A DNA stretch of 32,828 nucleotides from Bacteroidota bacterium (GTDB taxonomy: Bacteria > Bacteroidota > Bacteroidia > Bacteroidales > FEN-979): the NCBI GenBank assembly GCA_026391355.1, contig JAPLDH010000001.1, forward strand, positions 1 through 32,828, given 5' to 3'. Under the pieces are notes generated by a model that had not been told where the DNA came from, did not search any database, and saw only the letters and a program-made list of their open reading frames with translations. Shown here piece after piece: positions 1 through 7,474 of this stretch. The position numbers were made by a program, and so were the translations under genes. Position 1 is the first letter of the stretch. Each line of letters starts with the position of its first letter.

Positions 1-176
1 ATACAAATGCAATAGCAGAAAATAGAAATGGGAAAATCAATAAGTTCATAGCTTCGAATCAAGGTGTGAGAAATAAAGATTTCTTCTTTTTCAGGTTATC
101 TAATTTCTTTTGCTAGCACCTCAAAAAATGAATTAACCACTGAAAGTCAGGGCAAAAATTAATGCCAAAAATATCG

Positions 177-184
177 TAACTTTG
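177..184 (+). promoter_or_regulatory. Candidate Bacteroidetes -7 promoter box
   Basis: TAACTTTG matches the TAnnTTTG -7 consensus of Bacteroidetes sigma-ABfr promoters. It would start transcription near 190, just ahead of the Cys-rich protein gene at 202/214. No clear TTTG -33 box is seen at the usual 19-21 bp distance. In positions 1-176 I see no gene that I can support; that stretch is AT-rich. Confidence 0.5.
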
Positions 185-201
185 CCAACTATTAATCCCA
201 G

Positions 202-681
202 GTGGATCAATTCGTGAAAATACAGATATTCAAATATATAAAAGCAATTCTTCTTTCTGCTACCGTGCTTTATGGCACGACAGGAATTACTTTTATGATG
301 CATACGTGCACCTCTGAACAAAAAACGGAAATTAATCTGTATCCTTCATCTTCAGGAAGCAACGGAACGTGTTGTTGTGGTGAAAATATTCCTGCAGCAA
401 TTGTTACAGGCAATGATAAAGATCTCTCCGTTGACCAGCCGGAATGTTGTACGATCCGTCATTCCTTCTTGAAAACCGTGGTTTTCAGTTCTCCCGAAGC
501 TTTTAAATTCCAGGTTTCAACTATTGTTCACCTGGTTCTGAATACCCGGGATCTCTATAAAATCAATGATCAGGATGAGGTCGGTAAAAGCCTGATCCTG
601 AATGATCCCTCCCCGCCATTGTATGGTGTGAAACTGGTTCATTTTCTGAACCAGTCCAAAATTCCTGTTCCTGTTTGTTAG
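202..681 (+). CDS. Small exported Cys-rich protein, HYC_CC_PP-like
   Basis: Predicted 159-residue exported protein of unknown biochemical role. A hydrophobic N-terminal segment (about residues 11-32) looks like a signal peptide or membrane anchor. After it come His-Thr-Cys at 34-36, Cys-Cys-Cys at 57-59, Cys-Cys at 82-83 and a Ser-Pro-Pro at 137-139, and the chain ends in Cys. This order (HxC, CC, PP) resembles the small HYC_CC_PP proteins that Bacteroidetes often encode next to TonB receptors and heavy-metal-binding proteins, which is exactly the context here. Both candidate starts are GTG (202 and 214); the second gives a tighter signal peptide and a longer leader after the -7 box at 177-184. 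The receptor gene follows 91 bp downstream on the same strand, so co-transcription is likely. A copper or other soft-metal link is inferred from cysteines and neighbours only. Confidence 0.7.
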   Translation: MDQFVKIQIFKYIKAILLSATVLYGTTGITFMMHTCTSEQKTEINLYPSSSGSNGTCCCGENIPAAIVTGNDKDLSVDQPECCTIRHSFLKTVVFSSPEAFKFQVSTIVHLVLNTRDLYKINDQDEVGKSLILNDPSPPLYGVKLVHFLNQSKIPVPVC

Positions 682-772
682 TATTCTCTTCTCTTATTAC
701 AGGATAATGAAATGCCTGTAACCGGATCAATACTGCATATTGTATAATGTTTTTAACCAACAGGAGTTTTTT

Positions 773-3103
773 ATGAATCTTTTCAAATTATTACTGACAG
801 GCGTATTGCTGTTGTCTCTTTATTTTTCTGAGGCCGTCGCCCAGAATGTTTCCGGGTTTGTCTATGAAAAGGAGGGTACGGGACAAAAGGCGGCCCTGAC
901 GGGAGTCAATGTATACTGGATCCATACCACAAAGGGGACCTTTTCCGATGAGAAAGGGAATTTTAAGATCTCCAGGGAGGGGATATCCGACCAGCGGTTG
1001 GTGGTCAGTTTCCTGGGATACAGGAAAGATACCCTTAATGTCACACAAAGCAAGAGCCGGTTAGAAGTGGCATTGAGACCCGACAATCAGCAATTGAACG
1101 AGGTTGAGGTGAAGGAAAGGCAAGGCACATTTATGTCGAAGTTGAATACCATGCAGACCCAGGTTATCAATTCGGGTGAATTACAACGGGCGGCCTGCTG
1201 CAACCTTGCCGAGAGTTTCGAAACCAATGCATCAGTGGACGTTTCGTACAGTGATGCAGTTTCCGGCGCCAGGCAAATCCAACTTCTCGGTTTGTCGGGG
1301 ATCTACAGCCAGATCATGACAGAGAACATTCCCCTGATACGGGGGTTGGCAAGTACCTATGGGTTGAATTATATACCGGGTCCCTGGATGGAGTCCATCC
1401 AGATATCCAAGGGAACCGCTTCGGTTGTAAATGGGTATGAATCCACCACAGGGCAGATCAATGTTGAATATAAGAAACCGGAGAATTCCGAAAAATTATA
1501 TGTAAACCTTTACGGGAACAGCAATCTCAGGTTTGAGGGGAACATTAACGGGGCTGTCAGACTCAACAATAAACTGAGCACGATGTTATTGGTGCATGCC
1601 GATGTATTGAATAATAAGTTTGACAGGAACCATGATGATTTTATGGATTTGCCGAAACTGACAACCTATAATATTTTCAACCGGTGGGATTATATCAACC
1701 CGGGAGTGATGGTTTCCAAACTGGGTATTAAGTACCTTGATGAAACCCGGACAGGCGGGCAGATGGGATTTAATAAAAACACGTTTGTGGATGATACCAC
1801 AGGAATTTCCGATGGTACCAAAACGTATGGGTTTAATGTGAGGACAAAACGTCTCGAAGGTTTCTGGAAAAACGGTTTCTTCATCCGGAATCATCCCCAG
1901 GCCAGCATTGGCCTTATCCTTTCGGGGATCAACCATGAACAGACCGGTTTTTACGGACTTGATAAATACAACGGTCATGAAAGAAGCCTTTATGCCAACC
2001 TGATCTTCAACACTTCATTTCTTTCCAACACCCATAAAATCGCTGCAGGAATGAGCTATTTACTGGACGATTACAGGGAGGATTTTCAACAGACCCAATT
2101 GAGATACCTCTACCAGGTTAACGGCGGCTCAACCAATTATGATAAATTCACCTTATATGATTATAAGAAAGTGGATTTCAACATGAACAGAACAGAACGG
2201 GTTCCCGGTGCATTTTTCGAGTACACCTTCAACCTGAAGGATAAATTCACTGTAATAGCAGGGTTGAGGGGAGACTATAACAATCTCTATGGTTGGTTTG
2301 TAACACCAAGATTGCATCTTCGGTATAAATTCAATGAAACAACAACGCTCAGGGGATCCATAGGGAAAGGATTCAGAACGGCCAATGTCCTGGCTGAGAA
2401 CAGTTCGTTTTTTGTAAGCCAGCGACAGTTCGTTTTCGTGGAGAAACTGAAAAGGGAAGAGGCCTGGAATTTCGGTGTTAATTTTTCAAAGGAATTCAGA
2501 TTATTCAACAGAAAAGCAGAATTTGATATCGACGCTTACCGGACCTCTTTTATTAACCAGGTTGTTGTTGATGCAGACAGCCTGCCCAATAAGGTTTTCT
2601 TTTACAACCTTCAGGGAAAGTCATATGCGAACAGCATCCAGGCACAACTTACCCTGGAACCCGTAACAAGGTTTACGGTAACCATGGCTTTCCGGGTGAA
2701 TGATGTGAAGATGACAATAAACCACCAGTTGCGCGAGAAACCATTGGTGAACCTGTATAAAGGGCTGGTCACACTTTCATATGCAACAAAATTTAATAAG
2801 TGGAGGTTTGATCTTACAGGACAATTAAATGGTCCTGCCCGCCTTACGGATTCCGAAAAAATGCCGGTGATACTTCAACGACCGGAACATTCTCCCGTTT
2901 ACATCCAACTCCTGGGTCAGATCACGAAAAAGTTTAAATTCATCGATGTTTACCTGGGTAGTGAAAACCTTACTAATTTTACACAGGATAACCGGATCGT
3001 CGAATATTTTAAACCCTATCACACCCATTTCGATGCATCGATGGTATGGGGACCGATGGTAGGGTTGACGGTTTATGGGGGGATAAGGCTTACGATAAAA
3101 TAA
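773..3103 (+). CDS. TonB-dependent outer-membrane receptor, probable metal/metallophore type
   Basis: A 776-residue outer-membrane active transporter energised by TonB. Residues 1-23 form a signal peptide; 26-103 are a carboxypeptidase-D2-like (CarboxypepD_reg) domain with the FSDEKGNF and SFLGYRKDTL signatures; the plug follows at about 115-235 (LLGLSGIYSQ, GTASVVNGYESTTGQINVEY); the rest is beta-barrel, ending in an aromatic-rich strand with GGIRLTIK. Cys142-Cys143 sit in the plug region (LQRAACCNLAESFE), a feature I associate with Bacteroidetes receptors paired with heavy-metal-associated proteins. An upstream ATG at 740 is possible, but ATG 773 has AGGAG 7 nt ahead and starts directly with the signal peptide, so I chose it. 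It lies between a Cys-rich exported protein and a CxxC metal-binding protein, so a metal or metal-chelate substrate is inferred. There is no SusD partner, arguing against glycan import. Confidence 0.92.
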   Translation: MNLFKLLLTGVLLLSLYFSEAVAQNVSGFVYEKEGTGQKAALTGVNVYWIHTTKGTFSDEKGNFKISREGISDQRLVVSFLGYRKDTLNVTQSKSRLEVALRPDNQQLNEVEVKERQGTFMSKLNTMQTQVINSGELQRAACCNLAESFETNASVDVSYSDAVSGARQIQLLGLSGIYSQIMTENIPLIRGLASTYGLNYIPGPWMESIQISKGTASVVNGYESTTGQINVEYKKPENSEKLYVNLYGNSNLRFEGNINGAVRLNNKLSTMLLVHADVLNNKFDRNHDDFMDLPKLTTYNIFNRWDYINPGVMVSKLGIKYLDETRTGGQMGFNKNTFVDDTTGISDGTKTYGFNVRTKRLEGFWKNGFFIRNHPQASIGLILSGINHEQTGFYGLDKYNGHERSLYANLIFNTSFLSNTHKIAAGMSYLLDDYREDFQQTQLRYLYQVNGGSTNYDKFTLYDYKKVDFNMNRTERVPGAFFEYTFNLKDKFTVIAGLRGDYNNLYGWFVTPRLHLRYKFNETTTLRGSIGKGFRTANVLAENSSFFVSQRQFVFVEKLKREEAWNFGVNFSKEFRLFNRKAEFDIDAYRTSFINQVVVDADSLPNKVFFYNLQGKSYANSIQAQLTLEPVTRFTVTMAFRVNDVKMTINHQLREKPLVNLYKGLVTLSYATKFNKWRFDLTGQLNGPARLTDSEKMPVILQRPEHSPVYIQLLGQITKKFKFIDVYLGSENLTNFTQDNRIVEYFKPYHTHFDASMVWGPMVGLTVYGGIRLTIK

Positions 3104-3122
3104 TTCAAAAATCAACGTGCAA

Positions 3123-3142
3123 CCTGCCTGCCGGCAGGCAGG
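3123..3142. repeat. Perfect 20-bp palindrome between receptor and HMA gene
   Basis: The arm CCTGCCTGCC is followed directly by its exact reverse complement, giving a perfect 20-bp palindrome with an internal CTGC period. It lies in the 64-bp gap between the TonB receptor and the HMA gene, and could act as a transcription attenuator or mRNA stabiliser, or be an interspersed palindromic repeat. There is no U-run after it, so it is not a typical intrinsic terminator. Confidence 0.85.
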
Positions 3143-3167
3143 AATTCAACTATAAACAATAAAAATT

Positions 3168-3530
3168 ATGAAAGAAAAAATGAGTCGTTTAGCGGTTATC
3201 ATCAGTATTATCTTTTTTTCTGTGGTATTGATTCAAGGATATGCACAGCAGAAAAAAGAAGAGATTATTAAAATCAAAACATCTGCAGTATGCAGCCAGT
3301 GCAAGGACCGTATTGAACAAGGTCTGGCGTTTGAAAAGGGGATTAAGGATGTCAGTCTTGATGTTGATTCAAAAATTGCAACGATCAAGTACAATACTGG
3401 TAAAACCGATCCCGGAAAGATCAGGGAATTGATTTCGAAACTGGGATATGATGCAGATACGATTGCTGCCGATAAGGTTGCCTACGCCAAACTTCCGGCA
3501 TGCTGCAAGAAGGATGCAAAGAAGCATTAA
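3168..3530 (+). CDS. Exported heavy-metal-associated (HMA) domain protein
   Basis: A 120-residue protein with a signal peptide (about 1-26, ending GYAQ) followed by one HMA fold (about 33-98). The metal-binding CxxC is CSQC, Cys42 and Cys45, followed by the usual pattern of an alternating strand (VSLDVDSKIATIKY) and a helix ending in LGYDAD. The tail adds Cys112-Cys113 and a C-terminal His120 among lysines, a possible second metal site. HMA domains bind Cu(I), Zn(II) or similar soft metals; here the protein would work in the periplasm or outside the cell. It follows the receptor by 64 bp on the same strand, consistent with an operon that captures, imports or buffers a metal. A second in-frame ATG at 3180 is possible. 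The metal is not decided by the sequence. Confidence 0.88.
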   Translation: MKEKMSRLAVIISIIFFSVVLIQGYAQQKKEEIIKIKTSAVCSQCKDRIEQGLAFEKGIKDVSLDVDSKIATIKYNTGKTDPGKIRELISKLGYDADTIAADKVAYAKLPACCKKDAKKH

Positions 3531-3532
3531 GC

Positions 3533-3574
3533 AATGAAGGAATGCAGGAATGTAGGAATGTCGGAATGTAGGAA
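3533..3574. repeat. Short tandem repeat, 8-9 nt period (GGAATGTA-like)
   Basis: Directly after the HMA stop codon, GGAATG recurs four times at 8-9 nt spacing with a fifth degenerate unit (gaatgcag, gaatgtag, gaatgtcg, gaatgtag). It is non-coding low-complexity sequence at a gene 3' end. Confidence 0.75.
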
Positions 3575-3619
3575 GATATGAGTTGACGTGCATTTGTAAT
3601 AGTAAACTGTTACCTAATG

Positions 3620-3646
3620 CTGGGCGGAATTTGCAATTCTGCCTGG
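3620..3646. other. Hairpin rich in G-T wobble pairs
   Basis: CTGGGCGGAATT (3620-3631) can pair with AATTCTGCCTGG (3635-3646) around a TGC loop. Three of the twelve pairs are wobble type, all favourable only in the + strand RNA. It lies in the gap between the HMA gene and the GH3 gene and may end or punctuate the metal operon, though no U-run follows. Confidence 0.55.
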
Positions 3647-3681
3647 TGTTGGGACTTTAAAAAGCGCTAACGAAAAATACT

Positions 3682-5901
3682 ATGAAAAGAATCCTTATCT
3701 CTTTATCGCTGTTTTTTATCTTTATCACCGGCTATCCTCAGCAACCAACATTGAGTGTCTTTAATGATGGTTCGAAATATCCTGATTTCAATTTACCGGT
3801 ACCGGTAAGGGTTAAGGACCTTGTATCACGGATGACGCTTGGGGAAAAAGTCCTGCAGATGCAGAATGAAGCGCCGGCAATTCCAAGGTTGGGGATACCT
3901 GCTTACAACTGGTGGAACGAATGTCTTCACGGGGTAGCAAGGAACGGTGTTGCAACCGTATTTCCACAGGCCATTGGTATGGCGGCAACCTGGGATCCGG
4001 ATCTGATCGGGAAGGAAGCCGATGTGATTTCCACAGAGGCAAGGGCTAAGTACAATGAAGCGATCAGAAAGGGAGAACATGGGATTTATCAGGGATTGAC
4101 CTTCTGGTCGCCGAATATCAATATTTTTCGCGATCCGAGATGGGGCAGGGGACAGGAAACATACGGGGAAGATCCATATCTTACAGGAAGGATCGGGGTT
4201 GCATTCGTCAAGGGTCTTCAGGGAAACGATCCGGATTATTTTAAGGTAATATCCACTGCAAAGCATTTTGCGGTACACAGCGGGCCTGAATCTACGCGCC
4301 ACAAGTTTGATGCATGGTGCAGTGAACGGGATCTTTATGAAACTTATCTTCCTGCATTTGAAGCACTGATCCGTGAAGGGAAAGCATATTCCGTAATGGG
4401 TGCCTACAACAGGTTTTGGAGTCAGCCATGTACGGGAAGCGATCTGTTACTCGATCAGATCCTTAGGAAGAAATGGGGATTTCAGGGGTACGTGGTTTCT
4501 GATTGCGGAGCCATCTGGGATATGTTCAACGGACATGCGTTGGTCCCTGATGATGAAAGGGCATCGGTTCTTGGTGTAAAAGCAGGTTGTGACCTGACGT
4601 GTGGTGATGAATATGGTTCCCTTGTAAAGGCAGTTAAGGACGGATACATCAGTGAAACAGAGATCGACAGATCCCTGGAACGGTTGTTCACGGCCCGGTT
4701 CAGACTTGGTATGTTCGACCCTGACAGTCTTGTTCCCTTCTCCCGGATACCTTTCAGTGCAAATGCAACGGATGAGAATAGAAAGCTTTCCCGAAAAGTA
4801 GCAAAGGAAAGTATCGTGCTGCTTAAAAATGATGCACAAACACTTCCATTATCAAAGAGTATCCGTAAGATTACCGTCATTGGGTCATATGCTGAGAAGC
4901 TGAATGTTCTGGAGGGCAATTACCATGGGAAAGCAGTAAACCCGGTCACCATATTGCAGGGGCTGAAAAGCAGGGCGGGGAATTCCATGAAAATCTTATA
5001 CTCAAAAGGCTATATTCCACTTGAAGAAACAGGAGGGAAGAAAGATTCTCTTCAGAATGCCGGGAAAATCATGGAGAATGAAGCGATTTCTCTTGCAAAA
5101 CAATCGGATCTGATTGTATTCGTGGGTGGGATATCCCCCGATCTGGAAGGTGAAGAATCACCGGTACAACTTCCCGGCTTTAGTGGTGGTGACAGGACAG
5201 ATTTGAACCTGCCTTCGAACCAGGAGGAGTTGTTGAAACAATTGTCGCTCCTGGGGAAACCGGTTGTACTGGTATTGACCGGAGGAAGCGCACTGGCGCT
5301 GAACTGGGAAAAGGATCACATCCCGGCCATTCTTATGGCATGGTACCCGGGAGAGCAGGGAGGGAACGCAATTGCCGATGTCGTGTTTGGAGATTACAAC
5401 CCGGCAGGGCGATTGCCCGTAACCTTTTATAAATCAGTGAATGATCTCCCACCTTTTGAGGATTATTCAATGAAGGGAAGAACGTATCGTTATTTCGAGG
5501 GAACCCCTCTTTTTGCATTTGGACATGGCCTGAGTTACAGTTCCTTCTTGTACTTTGACTTATATGCGGATAAATTATCAGCCACCTCAGGAGATACAAT
5601 CATACTAAGTGTAACTTTGAAAAATGAGGGTGACCGGAATGGGGACGAAGTGATTCAGGTTTATGCAAGAAAAACAGAATCGAAAGCAAAACAACCCATT
5701 CAATCCCTGAAGGCATTCAAACGTGTCTCGCTTCTTAAAGGAGAGATAAAAACTTTGAAGATACTACTCCCGGTCAGGAACCTTGCATATTATGATACTT
5801 CCCGGCAGGATTATATGGTTGAATCGGGAAACTATGAATTAGGCATCGGGGCAGCGTCGGATGATATCCGTTTGAAATTGCTGCTGGAGGTAAAAGAGTA
5901 G
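3682..5901 (+). CDS. Glycoside hydrolase family 3 (beta-xylosidase/beta-glucosidase type)
   Basis: A 739-residue exported retaining glycosidase that removes terminal beta-linked sugars from oligosaccharides. Signal peptide at 1-20; GH3 N-terminal barrel about 40-350; GH3 C-terminal alpha/beta domain about 375-600 with VLLKNDAQTLPL; fibronectin-III-like tail about 625-735. The nucleophile is Asp274 in GYVVSDCGAI; the substrate-binding Lys-His pair is 194-195 (TAKHFAVHSGPE); PRWGRGQETYGEDPYL at 152-167 is a family hallmark. NWWNECLHGVAR (77-88) is typical of the xylosidase-like GH3 branch, so xylan-derived oligosaccharides are the best guess. Length is normal for the family. It ends 11 bp from the oppositely oriented oxidoreductase gene. 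No SusC/SusD pair is nearby; another glycosidase (GH29) lies about 16 kb away. Confidence 0.93.
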   Translation: MKRILISLSLFFIFITGYPQQPTLSVFNDGSKYPDFNLPVPVRVKDLVSRMTLGEKVLQMQNEAPAIPRLGIPAYNWWNECLHGVARNGVATVFPQAIGMAATWDPDLIGKEADVISTEARAKYNEAIRKGEHGIYQGLTFWSPNINIFRDPRWGRGQETYGEDPYLTGRIGVAFVKGLQGNDPDYFKVISTAKHFAVHSGPESTRHKFDAWCSERDLYETYLPAFEALIREGKAYSVMGAYNRFWSQPCTGSDLLLDQILRKKWGFQGYVVSDCGAIWDMFNGHALVPDDERASVLGVKAGCDLTCGDEYGSLVKAVKDGYISETEIDRSLERLFTARFRLGMFDPDSLVPFSRIPFSANATDENRKLSRKVAKESIVLLKNDAQTLPLSKSIRKITVIGSYAEKLNVLEGNYHGKAVNPVTILQGLKSRAGNSMKILYSKGYIPLEETGGKKDSLQNAGKIMENEAISLAKQSDLIVFVGGISPDLEGEESPVQLPGFSGGDRTDLNLPSNQEELLKQLSLLGKPVVLVLTGGSALALNWEKDHIPAILMAWYPGEQGGNAIADVVFGDYNPAGRLPVTFYKSVNDLPPFEDYSMKGRTYRYFEGTPLFAFGHGLSYSSFLYFDLYADKLSATSGDTIILSVTLKNEGDRNGDEVIQVYARKTESKAKQPIQSLKAFKRVSLLKGEIKTLKILLPVRNLAYYDTSRQDYMVESGNYELGIGAASDDIRLKLLLEVKE

Positions 5902-5912
5902 CAATCCGGGGA

Positions 5913-7376
5913 TCAGGGTTTCCCGGAAACAAATTTCTTTCCCTCTTTTTTACACACCATTTTAATGGCTTTCCGGCCTGTGATCAACCCGGACGGTAAT
6001 CCCCCGCCGGGTGTTACCCATTGTCCTGCCATGTAAAAATTGGTTAGTCCCGGTAATGTTTGGGATAACTGAACGGCCATGGCTTTGTCCGTCATGAGCC
6101 ATCCATGGTAAGAACCTTTCCAGTTGCCTGTGTACCTTGTAAACGTCATGGGTGTTGCCACATCAATAACCTCAACCTGTTGCCTGATTTCCGGGTAAAC
6201 CTGGGAGATGGCCGTGAGAACTTCCTCTTCTATCCTTTTCTTTTCAGCATCATAGGCTGGTCTGTCCTTGTAAAGATTCTCCCAGTATTCATAATTTGAA
6301 CTGATCATGGTACAAAACTCCCCTTTTCTTTCAGGACAGAGTAATTTGTCGAATGAATAGTTCCTGTAAGTCATCCATTTCACTTCATCCGGTCCGATGC
6401 GGAATGGTTTCTCAACCGGAAAAGTAAGCCCAACGGGTTCTTTCGAATAGTCCTTAGTAAGTCCAAGAGAGACATATACCAAGGGAGGGATGGTTTTCAG
6501 TTTCCTGTAAAGCCTTGTGACCCTGTTATTGATATATTTTCCTTCCAGCCATTTAAATATCGTGGAATATCCATCAGCAGCCGAAATGACGAAATCTGCT
6601 TTTTTATCTTCACCGGTTTTAAGCCTTACACCAATTGCCTTGTTGTTTTCCACCAGGATTTTTTCAACTTCCGAATGGTAACTCATCAACCCCCCAAGTT
6701 TGATATACCGGTCGGCAATACCGTTGATAAAATGGGTAGATCCTCCTAACGGATATCCGCCGTCACCCCTTGCCATTAACCCCATTGACCACAAAGCAAA
6801 AGCGATCGACATTCCGTTCCATTCAAATGCAGGAATAAAAAGTTTCTTTAAAACGGGACTCTTTATTTTTTCTGCCCATACCTTTCCCGACTTGCGATAC
6901 CTGTAAAAAAGGTTAAAAACAGGCATCAGTTTGAAAACATCGGAGAATTTAAAATCAAACGGCATCTCGTATTTGGCAAATTTCCTGATGTCCTTTGTAA
7001 GCCGCAGGATCAGTTTCTTGTCTTCGGGTGCAATCCGGAGTAATTCTTCCCTCAGTTTTTCGGGGTTATTATAGAATGTACAGATCTTTCCATCGTCATA
7101 CATTAATCTTCCAAAATAATCGTGTTGGATGAACGTTTTTCCCTGCACTGCACCCAGTTCTTCCCAGAGTTTGTATGCCATCGATTCAGGAGCGCTGCCG
7201 GTAAGCCAATGGATACATCCGTCAAAGATAAAGTCTTTTCTTTTCCAGGAGGTACACAACCCCCCCGGTGTTCCATTTTTCTCGATGATCTCAACTTCAA
7301 AACCGTTCAGACGGGCATAGATACCGGCAGTTAATCCGGCGATGCCGGAGCCAATAATGAGGATAGATTTTGCCAC
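5913..7376 (-). CDS. FAD-dependent oxidoreductase, phytoene desaturase/CrtI-like
   Basis: A 487-residue flavoprotein. The N-terminal Rossmann fold has GSGIAG at 9-14, an acidic end to strand 2 (EIIEKN) and the GGLC turn near 38-41 that binds FAD. The C-terminal FAD-contact motif is FYMAGQWVTPGGGLPSG. This layout is that of the CrtI/phytoene desaturase and retinol 13,14-reductase-like group, which acts on polyene or lipid substrates with membrane association. Bacteroidetes carry several such genes, and many have no proven substrate. No carotenoid partner (crtB, crtY, crtZ) is in the window, so I do not assign carotenoid synthesis. It lies 98 bp downstream of ppdK on the same strand, with repeats between, and converges with the GH3 gene. 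Confidence 0.85.
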   Translation of the reverse strand: MAKSILIIGSGIAGLTAGIYARLNGFEVEIIEKNGTPGGLCTSWKRKDFIFDGCIHWLTGSAPESMAYKLWEELGAVQGKTFIQHDYFGRLMYDDGKICTFYNNPEKLREELLRIAPEDKKLILRLTKDIRKFAKYEMPFDFKFSDVFKLMPVFNLFYRYRKSGKVWAEKIKSPVLKKLFIPAFEWNGMSIAFALWSMGLMARGDGGYPLGGSTHFINGIADRYIKLGGLMSYHSEVEKILVENNKAIGVRLKTGEDKKADFVISAADGYSTIFKWLEGKYINNRVTRLYRKLKTIPPLVYVSLGLTKDYSKEPVGLTFPVEKPFRIGPDEVKWMTYRNYSFDKLLCPERKGEFCTMISSNYEYWENLYKDRPAYDAEKKRIEEEVLTAISQVYPEIRQQVEVIDVATPMTFTRYTGNWKGSYHGWLMTDKAMAVQLSQTLPGLTNFYMAGQWVTPGGGLPSGLITGRKAIKMVCKKEGKKFVSGKP

Positions 7377-7392
7377 GATATTTTTATTTTAT

Positions 7393-7418
7393 CACCTCAA
7401 CCCCCTGCAGGCGATGAG
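7393..7418. repeat. Short derivative of the palindromic element at 16089-16143
   Basis: The 13 nt CACCTCAACCCCC are identical to 16089-16101, and the following TGCAGG-C-GATGAG differs by one base from the right arm at 16128-16140. It therefore looks like the same hairpin element with its inner 26 nt removed and the final GTG missing. It lies between ppdK and the oxidoreductase gene. Confidence 0.7.
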
Positions 7419-7433
7419 TTTGTTGAGTACCCT

Positions 7434-7474
7434 CCGGGGGGTGAGTTTATTTATCCCAACCGGGGGGTGAGTTT
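7434..7474. repeat. Two direct copies of a 15-bp G-rich unit at the ppdK 3' end
   Basis: CCGGGGGGTGAGTTT occurs at 7434-7448 and exactly again at 7460-7474, the second copy abutting the ppdK stop codon (7475-7477). On the transcribed (minus) strand this is a C-rich pair just after the stop. Its role is unknown. Confidence 0.85.

Noticed and set aside
202-5901. Reading the receptor and GH3 gene as a polysaccharide utilisation locus
   Set aside because: No SusD-like gene is present, the receptor neighbours are metal-binding proteins, and a repeat-containing gap with a hairpin separates the GH3 gene.
5913-7376. Assigning the oxidoreductase as a carotenoid gene (crtI)
   Set aside because: The fold family fits but no carotenoid pathway partner is nearby and Bacteroidetes carry many non-carotenoid relatives.
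7381-7474. Intrinsic terminator between ppdK and the oxidoreductase gene
   Set aside because: The GC-rich units are direct repeats rather than a clean stem, and no U-run follows on the minus strand.
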